The notes under the pieces are model-generated. The model saw only the letters and a program-made list of their open reading frames with translations, was not told the DNA's origin and made no database searches. DNA of 64,000 bases. Source: Echiichthys vipera. Lineage: Eukaryota > Chordata > Actinopteri > Perciformes > Trachinidae. The stretch lies in contig OY829648.1 of NCBI GenBank assembly GCA_963691815.1, forward strand, positions 15,226,021 through 15,290,020. Reading direction: 5' to 3'. The position numbers were made by a program, and so were the translations under genes. Shown one piece after another: positions 46,901 to 61,173 of this stretch; position 1 is the first letter of the stretch, and each line of letters begins with the position of its first letter.

Positions 46901-49900
46901 GCAGTGCTGTGACTAAAAAACAAAGAGAAAAACAAAAGAGAAGAAGAGAAGCAGGAGTGAGACCAAAAGCATCAACAATGGGGCCGACTTTTGCGGCATG
47001 AAAATAAAGCAATGGCTGAATGGCTTTTTCCACACAGAAAAGTATATAAAGTGGAGAAACGTTATTTGTTTTTTATTTATCTTTTGCTTTTACTGAATAC
47101 GATCACTTCCTCCAAGAACACGTGTTCACTATATTAAAAAAAAAAAATTCTCCACCATGTAGCTTTTGTTTGAGTTTGCAGGAAAAAAGGCGCTTTTATA
47201 AGCTGAACCTTCCTCACTTTCAGGGAGAGTTGCTCTCTTCCAAAATTAGCTTTTTTGAGAGCATCTGCCTTCTGAGTGCATTGCAGCCCTTCCTCACTCA
47301 GTTTTGAAATGTGAGCTTCATCCACCTAAAAAGTCAATAGGTCACTTAAGCTAATATATGTTCATAGCACATAAACTAAAAAATAATTGTAAAGGTGCAA
47401 AAATGAGTACATGTGAAGTGATCAGATTTTGCCCCTCCGCTATGACAACAGTGACCCCGTGTCATTGTGTGCTTATGCCTGTAAGAATGAACGGTGAATC
47501 ACCACCATTATCTTAGGAACTGACTCACTATGCAAATCCTATCAGCCATGTGAAATGCTAAAGGAAAAGTTCACGCAGGTTACAGTAACGATGACTTCCT
47601 GGGCCAGATGGGACACTCTCAGTCTTGCAGCGTCGGGCCAATCCCTGCACTCCGCCTGCAGGGATCAAAACGTTTCCAGGAAGTTCAAAGGGAACAAGCC
47701 TGTCAGATATGGTGCTGCCAGCTAATGAGCTGCACATTTAACCTCCTTTAATGACCTGGGGGAGAGACATACTCACAGGACACTTTTAACCGTGACAGGT
47801 CAGATTAACCAGCATTCACAGCTCTTTAACACATCGGCTGCAGGAGTCTTGCTTGTTTGTGCACACCCAACTAGCAAACATTTATTTAAATGTTATTTGC
47901 CGTTTACAGGGAGTGGGAGCATCCTTTGCTCACTGGCATAACTGTGGCAATTTAATGAAGCCAGGAGGGGATTCAATGACGACATGACCGTGCCACTTAT
48001 AAACTAATGGAAACAGTGATAAAAAAGAAAATGTTTTGCTTGTCACATCCAGACTGCCCCACATTTTAACAGGACTAAAAGCAGTAGTGGACATACGGCA
48101 TAAATCATTAGCCTAAGTAGCTCCTGTGGTGAGTAAACATACACAAACATGTTGTTCATATTGTCTTATTGATACTACCAATGAGGCAGAACAGTGGGGG
48201 CTCGACTGAAGAAAACAAGGCCAAACACACACATAGTAATACACATGACGACACAAGCACCAGTTGACACAGACACAAGTTGACGATGGAGTCTTTGTGG
48301 CCTTGCTGCCTAATGAGTGTGGACAAGCTCTGGGTGAGGCTCCTCCTGATCTTCGCCGCTTCTCAGCGGGATGAGGGGGACAAAAGTACAATCTCACCAT
48401 CTGCTCACGGACCACCCAGCCAACACAGTCCGAGAAACTAATAACACTAAACCAGAGTGACTGTCCACGGCGGAGGTAATTCACCAAGATACTGATTAGG
48501 GCACTTTCCTGGCATTAATTAGGTGAGTGATCGCAGTAATTTCACCTCCAGGCATTAATGAAAAGAGACAGAGTCAGGAGAATTTTGTATTTACGTCACC
48601 ACAAACTGCTACTACTTAACAATTAGGCCTTGGATCTAACTGGACAAAGTGCTGCTGGCAGGTCTCCAACAGTCTGAGAACAGTCAATGAGTCAGGTACA
48701 CTTTGGAGTCACTGTACAGTGAAGCAAAGCAGGCAGGCGGCAGCAAACAGGCCAATTTGAATAAAGATTTAAACTTACTGAGGCATGGTCAATTCATTTA
48801 ACAAGAAAACTATAAAAAGGCTAAAAACGGCCGCATTAACTGGAGATAACACGTTAAGTGCAGGGTGCAGAGCGCTTAATGTTTGATTACAATTTATAAG
48901 CTGCTTTAAAAAAGTATGCATAAACGTATTGGAGAGGAAAAAAAATTTAATTAAGCTTTAGCATGCGCAATCTTTAATGTTTTGTTTCAGATTTTTTTTC
49001 AGAGGTGTAAGTGCATTTTAAACGGGACATGACTTCACTTACAGTATTTGACTGTAGGACTAAAGTACAGACTAGCCCCCAACAATGTATTTATAATATT
49101 ACAACTCCGGTCTACAGCCTTATTGGCTGTAAAAGTGGACAAACTGGTGTGATATGAACAAAATCAAACCTTGGACAGTGGGTGGTGATAATCATGGCAC
49201 ACCTGGCCTAACCCTAATCTTACATAAATAAATAAATAAGGAAATTACTAACTGATAATGATATCACAGCCATATTTCCCCCTGGTCTCTGAAGGGACTC
49301 TTCCTTTAACTACTGAACACTGATGGTTAAGCACTGCATTACAAGGAACAAGCCTTCTATTTGAAACGCTCAATCAGAGACGTCTGGTTGTTTTGATACC
49401 ACACCAATGATATAATAATAATAACCTCTTCGCTTGATTTTGTAACAGTATTATATGGTCCAATATTCTTTCAATTGAGAATAAAACAAGCAACAATGAA
49501 AGCAAGCAGGCAGTTCCTCGTCTGATAAACACCAAGGTGACTCTGGCAGCTTTTAAACGAGCACGCAGCTGTGTGAGTGGAAGGACAGAAATAGATCTTA
49601 TTGAACAAAACTATTTCTGAGCCACATTTTGCCTCCGCGTTCAAATAATAAAGTGACAAAAGCTCAGGTGACAAACGCATGGAATCACAAACAAACGTGG
49701 GTTGACAAATGGAAATAAGTAAGAAACACTGGCTAAAAGTAACACAGCGAAAGCACTGATTTATTTTATCAATCACATTCAAAAAGAAGAATATATGGAA
49801 ACCAGACCTCTGACACAAACTCACAGTGACTCAGCTCATACTGAATAACTAAAGGACTAAAGAACTCATGTATTACACTGAAGAGAGAAAACAGCCACAG

Positions 49901-52900
49901 TTTCCTTCAACACCGCTCTCATTTAATGTCACTGTGGCCGCCAGGTGAAATTCTGTAGAAGTAGGGGAAGGCCAAGTGTTTTACAATGTGCAGACTCGGC
50001 TGTTTGTAGCTGAGCTGTCACAACAGAGGCCTGTACTTTGGAGCGACAATAAAGAACACCAAGAGGACAACAAAAACAGACCTTCTTTGTGGCAGAGTTT
50101 TTGCTTCAGTACAACAGCAGCTGCAGTCCCTACTCCAACCTGTCAGCCAGCAGATTGAGCCTGTTTACTGATCTCCTACATTCATCTGGACTACAAACTC
50201 ACGTCGACAAGAAGCAGATAGTCCCGGTGAATTTTCTCTTCCCCTGAATGCAATTCCACCGGTCACTGAATCTCTCTTAGTCTGGCCACATCTGGTGAAC
50301 GTTTGCCTTATGTTTTGCATGCATGAGGCCCAATATGTCATGTGTGTCACATGACATATTGGGCCTGAACGTGGTAGAAGAGTTGAGGAACTGTCAGTGG
50401 TAAAGTAAAATGGTGTTACAGAGTTCATTAGAGGTTTCTGTCGATAGAGACACTTGTAAACATGGTAAAGTAAGGTAAGTGGCATTAGAGAGTTAATTAG
50501 AGGATGCAGTCAATGGAGACACTTTAAGCTGCTCAATGTTGGGTGCCTAGAAGCTACGCTAACATGCCCCAACTATTTCATTCTGATGGACTGACACTCA
50601 CCAGTCTGAAAAAATTCAACAGCATCCTTCTGCCCTTTAGCATCACTGTAGCTGTTAAGCAAATGCCTTAATGTTGTATTGCAGCATCAATGTTAGGCTA
50701 GTTATCTGCAGGAATGAAGACTCACATATCCAAGAAAAATAGACCCAGAAATGTAATAGATCCCTACTGATAATATATTTCTGGGGCCGATATGACATCA
50801 ATATCTTGCTGTTAAAAAGCACAAGTGTGTATATATACATAAACACACATTTTATGAAGGATCCTTTCACTAAAAGACAAATATATTTAACCATATTATT
50901 CTAAACAGCAACAACATCTTTTCAACTTTGACATGCCACCCTGCCAGCTCACATGCTGAGGAATCATTGTTATTACTTATAAGCTTGAACATAATGTTCC
51001 AACTCCATGTTTTCACAATACTGGTCCTTCAACATCTCAGTCTCACTGTAGTTTTGAAGCAATAGCATTGTAATTCAGTTTAACATATTCTCACCCCTGC
51101 TACAGAGCTCCACCACACAAGGGAACCTCAGGCCACCCTGGTCCCATATCAAGACCTTTAAATAGATAATAGACTAAACACACCTCTCATGTAAAGTAGG
51201 GTTTGAACTATAATCTTAAAGGTCTAGTACAAAAAGGGGATTACTGTTAAACTGATGAGGTGTGCTCTTTAAGCACATTTTGATGAATGCTAAACAGCAG
51301 AATTTCAATATTCAATATGTTAAAAATTAAATGGCTGGTGTATAAAGGTGTTCTCATCTAACACACAGCACTTGTAAAAACTGACATTATTGGTTTCACT
51401 TTCATGTCAGGTATGGTTTGTTCAAGCACATGGATACAAATAACATGGATCGATAATTTGGAAATAACAAATCATCCTTAAAAAATAACAAAAACTTCTT
51501 TAAATCAAAGTTTGCGCCACTATGACTGTGGGTAGAAAATGGGCAAGACAGGGGCTTGAGCATAGTCAGCCTTTGAAGAGAGAGAGAAACATCTAATGAA
51601 TTGCCTTTTATCAGAGCACAAAAGCCAAAGGGCCTTGAGGAATGTCCTCTCTCTCTCTCTCTGAAGGACAAAGGAGGCAGGCCAGCGTCGTGACCTCTCT
51701 AGGAGGCAGCGGTGTGGAAGAATGTGCAATGGCAACTGTTGATTTGCATCTGTTGATTGGACCTTTTTTTTGTTTTCATACGAGAAAACGTAAACTGAAA
51801 GTGTATTGCCAAGCAGCGCCACTCTCCATGGATACTTACTCATTTGTCGATCTCCGTAGCTGATGGCCTCAGCAAGGGGGCTCCATCCCTGAGCATTCTT
51901 CACCTTCACTGGTGCATTGTGAGCCAGCAGCAGGTGTGCACACTCTGTCAGAGGGAGGGGAAGATGGTCAGACAACATACACAGTATGCCAATTAAAAAA
52001 ACAGCAGCAAAAACAACACAAGGTAGGAGAGAGAGATCTTAACATAAATAAATATAATACAAAAGTTGATTTGTTTTTAGTCCAGCCTTTTTTGAAGTTA
52101 AAAATCCCTGGATTGAAATATAACTGCAGTCAACTTATGTGTGTATTAACGCATAAGCAGTTTCAAGGCATGTTTTGCTCCTTGCATATATTTCACAGTG
52201 ATATATAATTAATTATGCACCTCTATGGAAATGGCACAATCATGGCTAGAAGTAAGGCGCACTGAAAATGCCTTTGGTGCAGTATAACACAGTTATACCA
52301 TAAATCATAGAAAGAAAAAAATGCAATTCACAAAAATTACAATTTTACTAATTGGAAATAAATGGAATGTATATAATTATTACTTAGTGTTACCAATGTT
52401 GGGGAAAAAGGTGACTCCACATGCTATTCATATTGAATTACATTTTAACAACCTTTACTTACAACCCCTCATGTCCTCTCTCCTAATCCTGCAGTTGAGT
52501 TTAAGTTTCTCAGAATTTTTATCATGTGACTGTTGGTCTCACCTGAGTTATTCATGACTTCCAGTTTTGCTGAGGAGCTCAGCATTTAATGTTTTGTTTT
52601 GTTTTATAGTCAAACGATGCTAAACAATTTATTTTTGGTAACATTTTAAATGACACATGTAGGATAAAGTGTTTTTGATGCAATATAACCATTTTAAGCT
52701 TAGATTTGTTTTTTTCTCTTGACGATATTATTGTCATGATTGTTTAAGAATCGTCAGAAATAGTTTTTACAGTTTCATGATAAGCTTACGGGGTTCAGAG
52801 GGTTTCGCTGACCACAAATAAAGATCCTGGCTATGGCTTTCTGCTTAAACAGGAGGCCCTGGAGACACATTTAGTTGAGGCAATGAAAAGAAAAGTGATG

Positions 52901-55900
52901 GGAGTCCTCCTAAGTGATAAATACAGCCCCATTAAAAGATTAACAGATTTTTTTAACCAGAGCAAAACAAGACTCTGCATGCACCTGAGCATAAAAGGTG
53001 CCTCAGAGACGACTCACAGGTACCAGGAAATAGTTTTTCGTTTATCTAGAGAGACAAAAATATACACAGAGAACAGACGGGGCAGAAAACGTGCTGTGTT
53101 ATTTAGCCAAGGTGACATTTATTTAAGGCCAAAAGGCATTGGGTGAACAAGCTCTAATGGTTTTCCTCATTTGTCTTTTGGGTGTCCTGATGCTACACAT
53201 CCACAATGCATTAATAGAAAATGTTGAAACTCGTCAGAAGGAAAAGTATGTCTGTTTGACTTCTAACATGCACAGGACATGTACTGGTATAATAAAAAAA
53301 AGAGCTGACTATATCCTGTTAGGAAATAAACAGATTGAGACTGACCCAAGATCCAACATTTCCAATGAACTGCTTCTTGGTGACATACCCATTTATTTCA
53401 TAATCAGAGCCCGAGAAAAGCCCAAGAAACTAATTTTAACTCCATGTCACCACTGTGTCCAGCTCATGTTTATGAGATAAACCATGGAAAAATAAAGTCT
53501 TAAACACCTCTCGTGCTACCATTTTATCCTATTAAGAAATCTGTGTGAAATGTTGTCATAATTAAAATTAAAATATGTCTTGATTCATGGCCAAAAATGT
53601 GTTTTATTGTCCAAGTGGACATGTGGGCGAGATTTGAAGACATTCCCTCCAGGGGTTTCTGAGATATTCTGTTTACAAGAATGGGACCGACGAACGTACA
53701 GAGAGATGGATGCACATATGTATGTACAAACCGAAAACTGAATGCCTCCTGCCATGGTTGTTGCTGGTCTAGAGGCATAAAAATTAATCCTGGTTTTATA
53801 GAGTGACAGATTGTGTGTAGGATTGAGATGTCAGCTGACCCATTAACCAAAGAGCCATATGGGACCTATGGTTACACAAGACTCAGCATCCTACTTTAGA
53901 GTCTATACTGCTGTGTCATGAGGAAAAATTCTCAGGAATAAAAATGTCAAACATCCCCAGGTCCTGTGCAGAGTATCCCTCAGAGCTGTGCTTGTAGTCC
54001 AACAATGGGAAAACAGCCAAAAAGCCTCATTCCTCTTTCAATGGCAAGATCAGCAGTAAGGGCAGAGCAAAATCCCTCCACTCCCTGGGCAGGCTGTCAA
54101 CAAACTACAGCAAGCCAAAAATGAAGCCCGTTGTTCCGGCTCAGCTGTCAGTTTTGCTGTGACATCATTCATTATAGCGTTGGCGTCTGTACGGCTCTGT
54201 ATGCTGGGCAGGGACTGTCACAGGCCTGAGAGTAGCAAACCACTCAAATGCAAAGCAGAGGCTACCTGCTAACAGTCTGCTGCTGAGTGGATATGTTGGG
54301 TCTATTCGTCCGATGGGGCAGGAACTTGGGCTTTATTATAGCTGTTGGACCAGCCTTTTCAATGATCATTTAGACTGACAAGAGGTGCATAGAAGCTCTC
54401 ACTACAACCCTTCCTTCATTGCCTACCTTTGAGTCAACCCTATTAGTCATGTAAACAAATTCAAACTGGTTACTGCCCTCATGTTCAGACTTGTTTCTTT
54501 GCTTAACATCAGTATGAAAGTTAGAAAAAAAAATATGCCTTAAGTGTAGTCACAGAGCCATACTGGTGCCTTGAACTAGAAATAATAACTTCAGCCTTTG
54601 TAAAGAGAGCTTTACACATAGCAACAATCACCCCTCTGATCTACACACTCACAATGTTTTATTAATGGCATAGAGGCCAGGGTCTCATACATTTTTTATG
54701 TCAGAGAGGAATACATTTTGAAACTCTTTCTAATTAAACATATTATCCATACAACAAAGAGTGCCATGGCATTCCCAGGAGTGTAGTTAAAGAAAAATAA
54801 AAAGGCAGGTTGTGACAGCACCCTAAGCACTTAGGCAGCGCAGCTTGCTTCAATGTTGAAGCAGAGCAAAGAAAATCGAATTGAACAAAAGAAAGACCAA
54901 TGGGAAGTTTTTGTGTTCACACCAGGGGAGCAGCTGAGGTTCAAAGTCTTGGCTCATGACTACTCCAAATTCATTTTCTTATTCAATTTTCGCACATTTC
55001 TATCTGACGGGACCTGCATGCTAAGCTTGAAATATTGTCCAGCTCAGCTCCGCACTTCAGGAAGATTGACTAAAATCAACCATATTGCATGCTTTAATTA
55101 AATAAAGAAGCTGCGTTGGCACTAGAAAGGGTGGATGTAACTGCAGAGTGCCTCAGAAAGAGCCTTGCATCAGCAAACAAAAAATCAAACCCGTTTATGC
55201 TCCAGTCCGAGCCGTGCACGAATGTTTGCTTTCTGACGTAAGCCCTGCATTCCCTCTGGCTTTTGACCTATATCGTCCTGCTAAAACCAATGATTGTGTA
55301 ATAATAATGACTACATTCAGCAGATATACATTATATAACCATGAAGAGAACAGCCAGGCCATGTGTCCTGAGCTGCCAACCGTCTGGCTTCAGACTTTCA
55401 GGTACAAGAAAGTGGACTGTCTGGCTTTGACGATTAACCGGTATTGCCGAAAATATTTGAATGATTGAGGTCACCATATTGTATGGACATATGGGTTCTG
55501 AATCCTTTGTTTATATTCTTTTATATTCATTTTCTAAATGTGTGTCAAATGTTTTGTACAACTGAAAATCTAGCTTAATCCAGAGCAGGGGCTCCCAAAC
55601 AAGTGTTTCCCTGCAACCCAAACTTCAAATAATGCATCAAGAATTACCACAGCCAAAGAGGTAATTATTGTGAATAAAACTCAAGGCCCCTTTGGTATGC
55701 TCTACGTTATCCCTCATGTATGGTAAAGAAAAGTAGCAATTCTAACATTTGAGAAATAAGAACTGGAGAACGGCTGGTATTTTTGCTTGAAAAACAACTG
55801 AAACGATTGACTGGATATTAACAGCATCCCCTATCATAAATCTTGTTTGAGGAAATGTTGCGCCGTTATTCTGATAATCCGTTCTGTGTAAACGGTATAG

Positions 55901-57396
55901 GAATACAGCCGACTATAATTCTATAGTCAAAGAGCCGAATCGATGTCTGTGCAAAAGGGACAGCAGGCAAGTTGGGACTATACGCACACTAGATGATGGC
56001 GCTGTCGTGTTACACCTCACACCGCTTTTGCTTCTGTCAGCCTGCTGCGAGATCGCACGCTGTGACAACATTATGTGGCATTGTTTAGTTGTTTGCCTAT
56101 TGGGGTGCCCTGGTGACCTTGGATTTAGAGCGCAAACTACGAAACGCAATGTCCCTAGTTCATATTCAGTTGGGGACCTGTGTTTCAGTAATTCCCCATC
56201 TCCCTCTCCTTTTATTTCCTGTGATCTCTGCACTGCCACCTAACCTGAAAAGGGGCCTTTAAAAAATGTCTGTCTATGGACTAATCAATTAATTAACTAG
56301 TTGTCCCCGCTCTGTATCATAAAACACTGTTGTACGGTAATATAACTTAATATAAATGCAGTTCATTTGAGTTGGTGTTTTCTTTGTATTTTAAGAGTAG
56401 GATGCTGGGAAAGAATAATCAAAAAACTACAGGAGATTCATTTGAAAAGCTCTCTGCAGAACATTTAGCCTATAACTCAAAATAAAGCAAATGGTTTGCT
56501 CTCTGATTCGATTCGACGCGCAGTTGAGAAAGTATGGATAGGAGGACGTCTCCCTCTGGGTTTCGGGGTTGATTGCATGTGCAGCAGCTGCACGGAGGTC
56601 CTGCTGGAGTCACATACAACTCTAACAGAGGAATGAGGGAGGCAGAGCAGGATGGAGAAATAAAGTGCTAATCTAATACTTCACTACGTGCAGTGGCTAC
56701 AGATGGGGCACTTGTCAAGAGGTTCTGTGGGCTGTTAAAACACCCCACCCTCACTACCCATGCTGATCGAGGCTGAGTAGTACATCTATAAAATAGCTTT
56801 TTCCCTTACTTCCTTGCTATCGATCACACACTCAGTGACCGACTCAAACAGCAGTCAAAGAATCACATTATTGCAGTCTCTGAGGCAAGTGAGGCGCTTC
56901 AACATCACTGGGTTTTCTTGGCAGATTGTCCCAGACCAATGCTGAAAGAACTCATAAATGTGCATAATGACACTCTAATCTCCTCTCCTCTGTAAACAGA
57001 ATGCCCTTTCTTTGATGATGACCTTACAAAATGCTCCTATGTGTTGTTTCAGAGGAAGACCAACCCTGCCACACTGACACTTTCGCTCCAATCTTGTTTC
57101 TCTGACACCAATTTAAAATATCTAGTGACCATGGGAAGTTCAGATATCACAACCTCTTGACAAAAGGAAAACATTTTCCTAATTCTCTAAGGCAGAAAAC
57201 TGAATATCTTTGAGTTGTGGACAAAACAAGGCATTTGATGGCATCAACTTGGACTTTGGCTTTTCTGACATTTGATCAACCACCTAATCGATAAATATAG
57301 GACATAATCAACAGATTAATCGAACACGTAAATAGATAATTGTTAGTTGCAGCACTACTATAGACATGCATCACTGTCATGATAGTCTGGTGAAAA

Positions 57397-57444
<48 letters not shown>

Positions 57445-59594
57445 GCACAGAAAGCCCCCATCCCAACAGACCAGCCACACCCAGACTATGATCTCATGCT
57501 TTCAGCCTGTCTGGCCTGGGCATCCCTGGAGGACAGGCTAGCAGCTCAGGCAAGAAATCGGCAATCTCATTAGCACAATCAATTCCATAGCGTCCCATCC
57601 GCCACTACACTGGATTACCCATAGGCAGTGGCAGGGCCTTCACTCCGTCAACAGGAATTGAACTTTGTGGATGTGAAATCAATTGAAACCGGTGCTCCAA
57701 CGACAGACACTGAACAAATGGGAATGTGCAATACGAGTAACCCCATGCTTGAATGGTGTACTGAGAACCTGCTGCAGAAGAGAACGGGATTAATTTTTCA
57801 ATAGCATGTTCTGAAGTCTCCTTGCATTGCATTAATCTTTTACGCACATGCTTTCAGGTTCAGCCATTGCAATGTAGCTAAGAACAAAAGCATGTAAAGA
57901 TTTCTACAAAGCCTTGATACAACATGACATATTCATATCCTATATGCCAAAATGATTGTTATTCTAGGACGTGTAAATACACAACTTGTAACACTTTTTA
58001 ATTTCCTTTTGGGACAATACACGGAGCTTCTATGATAATAACTATGTGAACTCTTCAGCACAAGAGATTCCAGCAGAAAACTAATAATTGCATACTTCAT
58101 CGTATGGATGTTGAAAATGACATCTCTTATCTCAACTAATTATCCACTACGCCAGTCTGAAACTATTAGTCTTTGAGCCAGTGGTGGAACATCAATCAGA
58201 ACAAGAGACATTAGACACTGGGAGGATCTTATTTCTTGCAGTGTCATCATGATCTAATCCCTGATGACTAAATACTGTATGTTCTTTCTTCATTCATGTA
58301 TTCAATAGAAGAGAATACCTTAAGAAAGGAGGGGGAAAAAAAATCTTGCTCAATTCTGTTTTTGACCAGGCAAGGAATCCAAAAACACAACCTTTTTATT
58401 CATGCATGAGCATCTTGCCGCCTGGGATTTGTGTGGTGATCTGTGACAAATGTCTAGTGTTGCTTAGCCAAACAAATACACGCATAAAGACGGGAAAACA
58501 AACTGAAACACGCACAAACACACAGATAAACGGAAACAAAAGACATACAGACCCTGCAGAGAGATTAAATAAGAAAGCCACAGAGACAGACCAATACAAA
58601 CCACATGGGGGTGCATCTTTAAACATTACTCACCTTTGTGCCCCATCATGACGGCAAGATGCAACGGTGTGTTTCCTGAGGAGAAGAGAAACAGAAAATG
58701 GATAAGCACTGTGCCTCTAGGACTGTCACACTGAGGCTGAATTTGTTTTTAAATTAGAAGGAATGCTTCCCATTATTCCAAACAATATGGTGAATATGCC
58801 TATTATGTGATCCCCTACCATGACAAGCAATATTATAGTCTATTAACCTACCACACCACTGAAATAAGATGCATTTAATTTTTTCAAGGTGCATTTTAAC
58901 GGTTAACAGTTCAAGCACTTTATTTAAAATTCAAACATGGAAACTTTAAAATTCAAGTATTTTCAAGAATTTGCAGCACCCATAAGAACCACGGTTTAAC
59001 TGGCAGTGTCAGTGTAAACACTGAATGGTACTGATTGCATGCTATAAATGCATTCAGGGAAAATACGAGAGTCAGGTCAGGTGTGGAGAAGCACAGTTTT
59101 TTTACCCTACAATGGGAAATGTGCCTCATAAGCATTGGAGAATCCCTCAAGAGGAAGCCAAACTGCCCAGTCAGCTCCTTCAGGCTGCTCTTTCAGGGAG
59201 AGAGCAGTGGGCAAGCTTCCAGAGTAAAGAGGGCCTGCCTTGCAGAAGCTGGGGATCAGCTAGCTGTCCTACCAGATGTTGTGATAAACAGGAACGCCAA
59301 TTCAATGCCAAAATCAGTATCTGGTTACTCCAATTCAGTTTTCTCCCTCTATTTCCTCATGTAATTTCTAAATGTCCAGTCAATGAATTGATGATCGAAG
59401 TCATTTATAAAGCTTTATACTTTCTACTCTTCCTATAATTGAAAAATTACTATCTTAGATTTAGAGATTTAGTTGGACAGACAATTCAACAACTTAACTT
59501 TAACACTCTCATATAACCCTAACCCCTTTTGTATCTTAATAATAACAATAATTGTTAGTTGCAGTCTATTACACTGGACAACAGAAAATGCAAC

Positions 59595-59637
<43 letters not shown>

Positions 59638-60852
59638 AAATGTTTAATAAAGCTTAAAAAAGTGTAAAAAAACAACAACTGGTTTTTAGTGTGACGGTTG
59701 GGTTTTCAGCCTGTATCCAGTGGAAGTTAAACTAATGTGTGCGTAAACACACAAACTGCTGCCACTGAACCATACCAACCCTTAACAAGACTGGCAAAAC
59801 GTTTGAAAAAAAAAATACAGGCTCAAATTCCTAAACAACACTGGAGGCGAATGCCCTGTCTGACACCTTGTTGCGTTACACCATGTCAGAGCTTTGATTT
59901 GAAGAAGAACCACATTCCATCAGTGACAATAAGCTCATGTACAGGGCATCTTTTGTCTGGGCACGTGAACTGGAACAAAACAATCTTGTCCTTTTGTTAG
60001 TTCAGGGAGGGTTTTCTGTGGATATTGGGGTGTTATCTGAGCAGACTTTGCCCCGTGGAGAGGTGCTGCTATCAGTCTGGGAAAAGTCTTGTAAATAGGT
60101 CTAATCTCTAAATATACAATGGCTGTTTGAATCAACTACTAATAAGCATTTAACCATAGATGGCTTATCTGGCTGGCTCTGATTAATTAAGAATTTCGGT
60201 GCTGTGGGTGGGAGGAGGCATTGAAGCAGAAACAATAACACATCTCTGTTCCGTTGACTTGAGAGCGCAGGATTTAAATAAACTTTAGTATAGTGGAATA
60301 TAGTCCTTATTTTTGGCCTTGGTAGGGAGAAGCCTCGCCTACTTCCAATGCTGCTGGGGACTTATGGCCTATTGGCTAACTAAAACTGAGCTGCACTGGA
60401 GCTTCAATTTGGTGGGTCATGATGGTGTTTGGACTTCTGCCTTCAGGGCTAAGACATCACCAGCAGGTAAACTCACCATGGACGTCTTTCTGGGCGATAT
60501 TCTGCGTCCGTATGAGTGAGGACAGGCGTCGGACATCTCCTTTAAACACGCACTCATGCACCGGAAAGTCATGCCCGGTCCGGATGATGGGGTTTTTGTT
60601 GTTGTCATCGATGACATCCGCCGTGGACAGCGTGTTGGTATTGGCGTTAATCTGCGACTGCTGGTGCTGCTGCTGCGTGGATGAAGACTTGATTAACTTG
60701 TGATTGCTGAAGATTTTACTCGCCCTGCTCTTGTTGCTCGTCTTGGGAGCGGTGAACGTCCCAGTTGCCGCCTCCTCGTCCGGCTCCAGTAAGTCCTCGT
60801 CCTTGCTCGGCCTGTGGTCCTTGCGCAGGGAGCGGATCTTCTCTCCGGTCAT
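36100..60852 (-). CDS. ankrd13c: Ankyrin repeat domain protein 13C, complete
   Basis: This ER-associated cytosolic protein acts in mammals as a chaperone that slows exit and aids folding of some G-protein-coupled receptors. Thirteen exons join in one frame of 1572 nt (523 residues; human 541, also 13 exons): 60477-60852, 58634-58675, 51840-51944, 46827-46912, 45532-45577, 44564-44630, 43056-43200, 42454-42585, 41350-41511, 37770-37849, 36892-36990, 36354-36454, 36100-36230. Start MTGEKIRSLRKDHRPSKDED; a poorly conserved Gln/Asn-rich segment at about residues 57-88; ankyrin repeats about 98-174 (NTPLHLAVMMGHK, NAQGWSPLAEAISYGDRQM); then the ANKRD13-type GPCR-chaperone domain to the C-terminus (FQEFRYDEFDQSIFTIPNEY...FPDL). 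Intron 6 begins with GC rather than GT. Long introns carry repeats. Identity is certain from near-identity to the human C-terminal half. Confidence 0.97.
37850..41349. other. ankrd13c intron 9
   Basis: No nested gene is supported. A candidate interspersed repeat occupies about 40720-41275. The rest is unremarkable AT-rich sequence. Confidence 0.5.
40720..41275. repeat. Candidate interspersed repeat, ankrd13c intron 9
   Basis: GTAGCCTCACGAGACCATTC and CAGATCAGTCTGGTAACTGA, both on the minus strand, resemble a common fish element. A 70-codon open frame starts at 40922 (MSVKDIFRLCNVNLREGK) but is not recognised. Ends and inverted repeats were not found. Confidence 0.35.
43900..43951. repeat. 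(GT)n microsatellite
   Basis: About 25 GT units with one GAG interruption, in ankrd13c intron 6. Confidence 0.95.
45637..45765 (+). repeat. tRNA-derived SINE, ankrd13c intron 4
   Basis: The B box GGTTCGATTAC is at 45665-45675. It is followed by TTTTGCTGCATGTCGCCCCC, a CT-rich body and AAATAAAGGCACAG. It is the same family as the minus-strand copy at 1711-1833. The left tRNA part is shortened. Confidence 0.75.
50326..50366. repeat. Perfect 19-bp inverted repeat with 3-base loop
   Basis: AGGCCCAATATGTCATGTG, then TGT, then the exact reverse complement. It could form a 19-bp cruciform or RNA hairpin within ankrd13c intron 3. Confidence 0.95.
50400..50530. repeat. Short diverged tandem duplication
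   Basis: GAGTTCATTAGAGGTTTCTG near 50420 recurs as GAGTTAATTAGAGGATGCAG near 50489. Both are followed by TAGAGACACTT or TGGAGACACTT and preceded by GTAAAGTAA. Confidence 0.6.
53580..53790. repeat. Interspersed repeat fragment, ankrd13c intron 2
   Basis: CAAGAATGGGACCGACGAAC and CTGAATGCCTCCTGCCATGG belong to a common fish repeat. No ends are defined. Confidence 0.4.
57399..57443. repeat. (CA)n microsatellite
   Basis: About 22 AC units in ankrd13c intron 2, directly after an ATTGTTAGTTGCAGCACTA repeat end. Confidence 0.95.
59596..59632. repeat. (AT)n microsatellite
   Basis: About 18 TA units in ankrd13c intron 1, after an ATTGTTAGTTGCAGTC segment similar to the repeat ends near 35453 and 57340. 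Confidence 0.95.
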
Positions 60853-61173
60853 TTTCTAAAGAGTAGAGGGAGTCGTCGCTGATGACGATGACCCTCCGGG
60901 CGAACTGATGCGATTCGCCCGTTGGAAGTCTTCCCGCAAACACTGTAAACTGCACAACATGAAAACACTCTTAATCCTTCACCGAAAAAGGCAAAAACAC
61001 GACAGTTTGTTCGAAGACGAACAATATGCGGCTTCCGTTCACCGGTTTTACTATGAAAACAAACACTTCACTCTCCTCCTAGCGTTCAAAACTGTCGCTG
61101 GTAGCTTCACAACATAAGCGGCTCCAGTTGACGAGTAGGGAACAAGATTCGGCTCATGTCTTCCGCCTCGTAG

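Larger units (their letters stand above)
46913..51839. other. ankrd13c intron 3
   Basis: No nested gene is supported. It holds a perfect hairpin (50326-50366) and a local 64-69-base duplication (about 50400-50530). Confidence 0.5.
51945..58633. other. ankrd13c intron 2
   Basis: The largest intron. It contains a fish repeat fragment (53580-53790), an ATCGATTAATC-type repeat end (about 57270-57360) and a CA microsatellite. The open frames at 52883-53480 are not recognised and lack gene signals. Confidence 0.5.

Noticed and set aside
47638..47675. TCCCTGCACTCCGCCTGCAGGGA as a regulatory palindrome
   Set aside because: The arms are only about eight bases and there is no supporting context.
52883..53480. 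Two overlapping plus-strand open frames in ankrd13c intron 2
   Set aside because: No recognisable domain or polyadenylation context, and the frame breaks between them. They could be an unknown repeat, but a gene cannot be supported.
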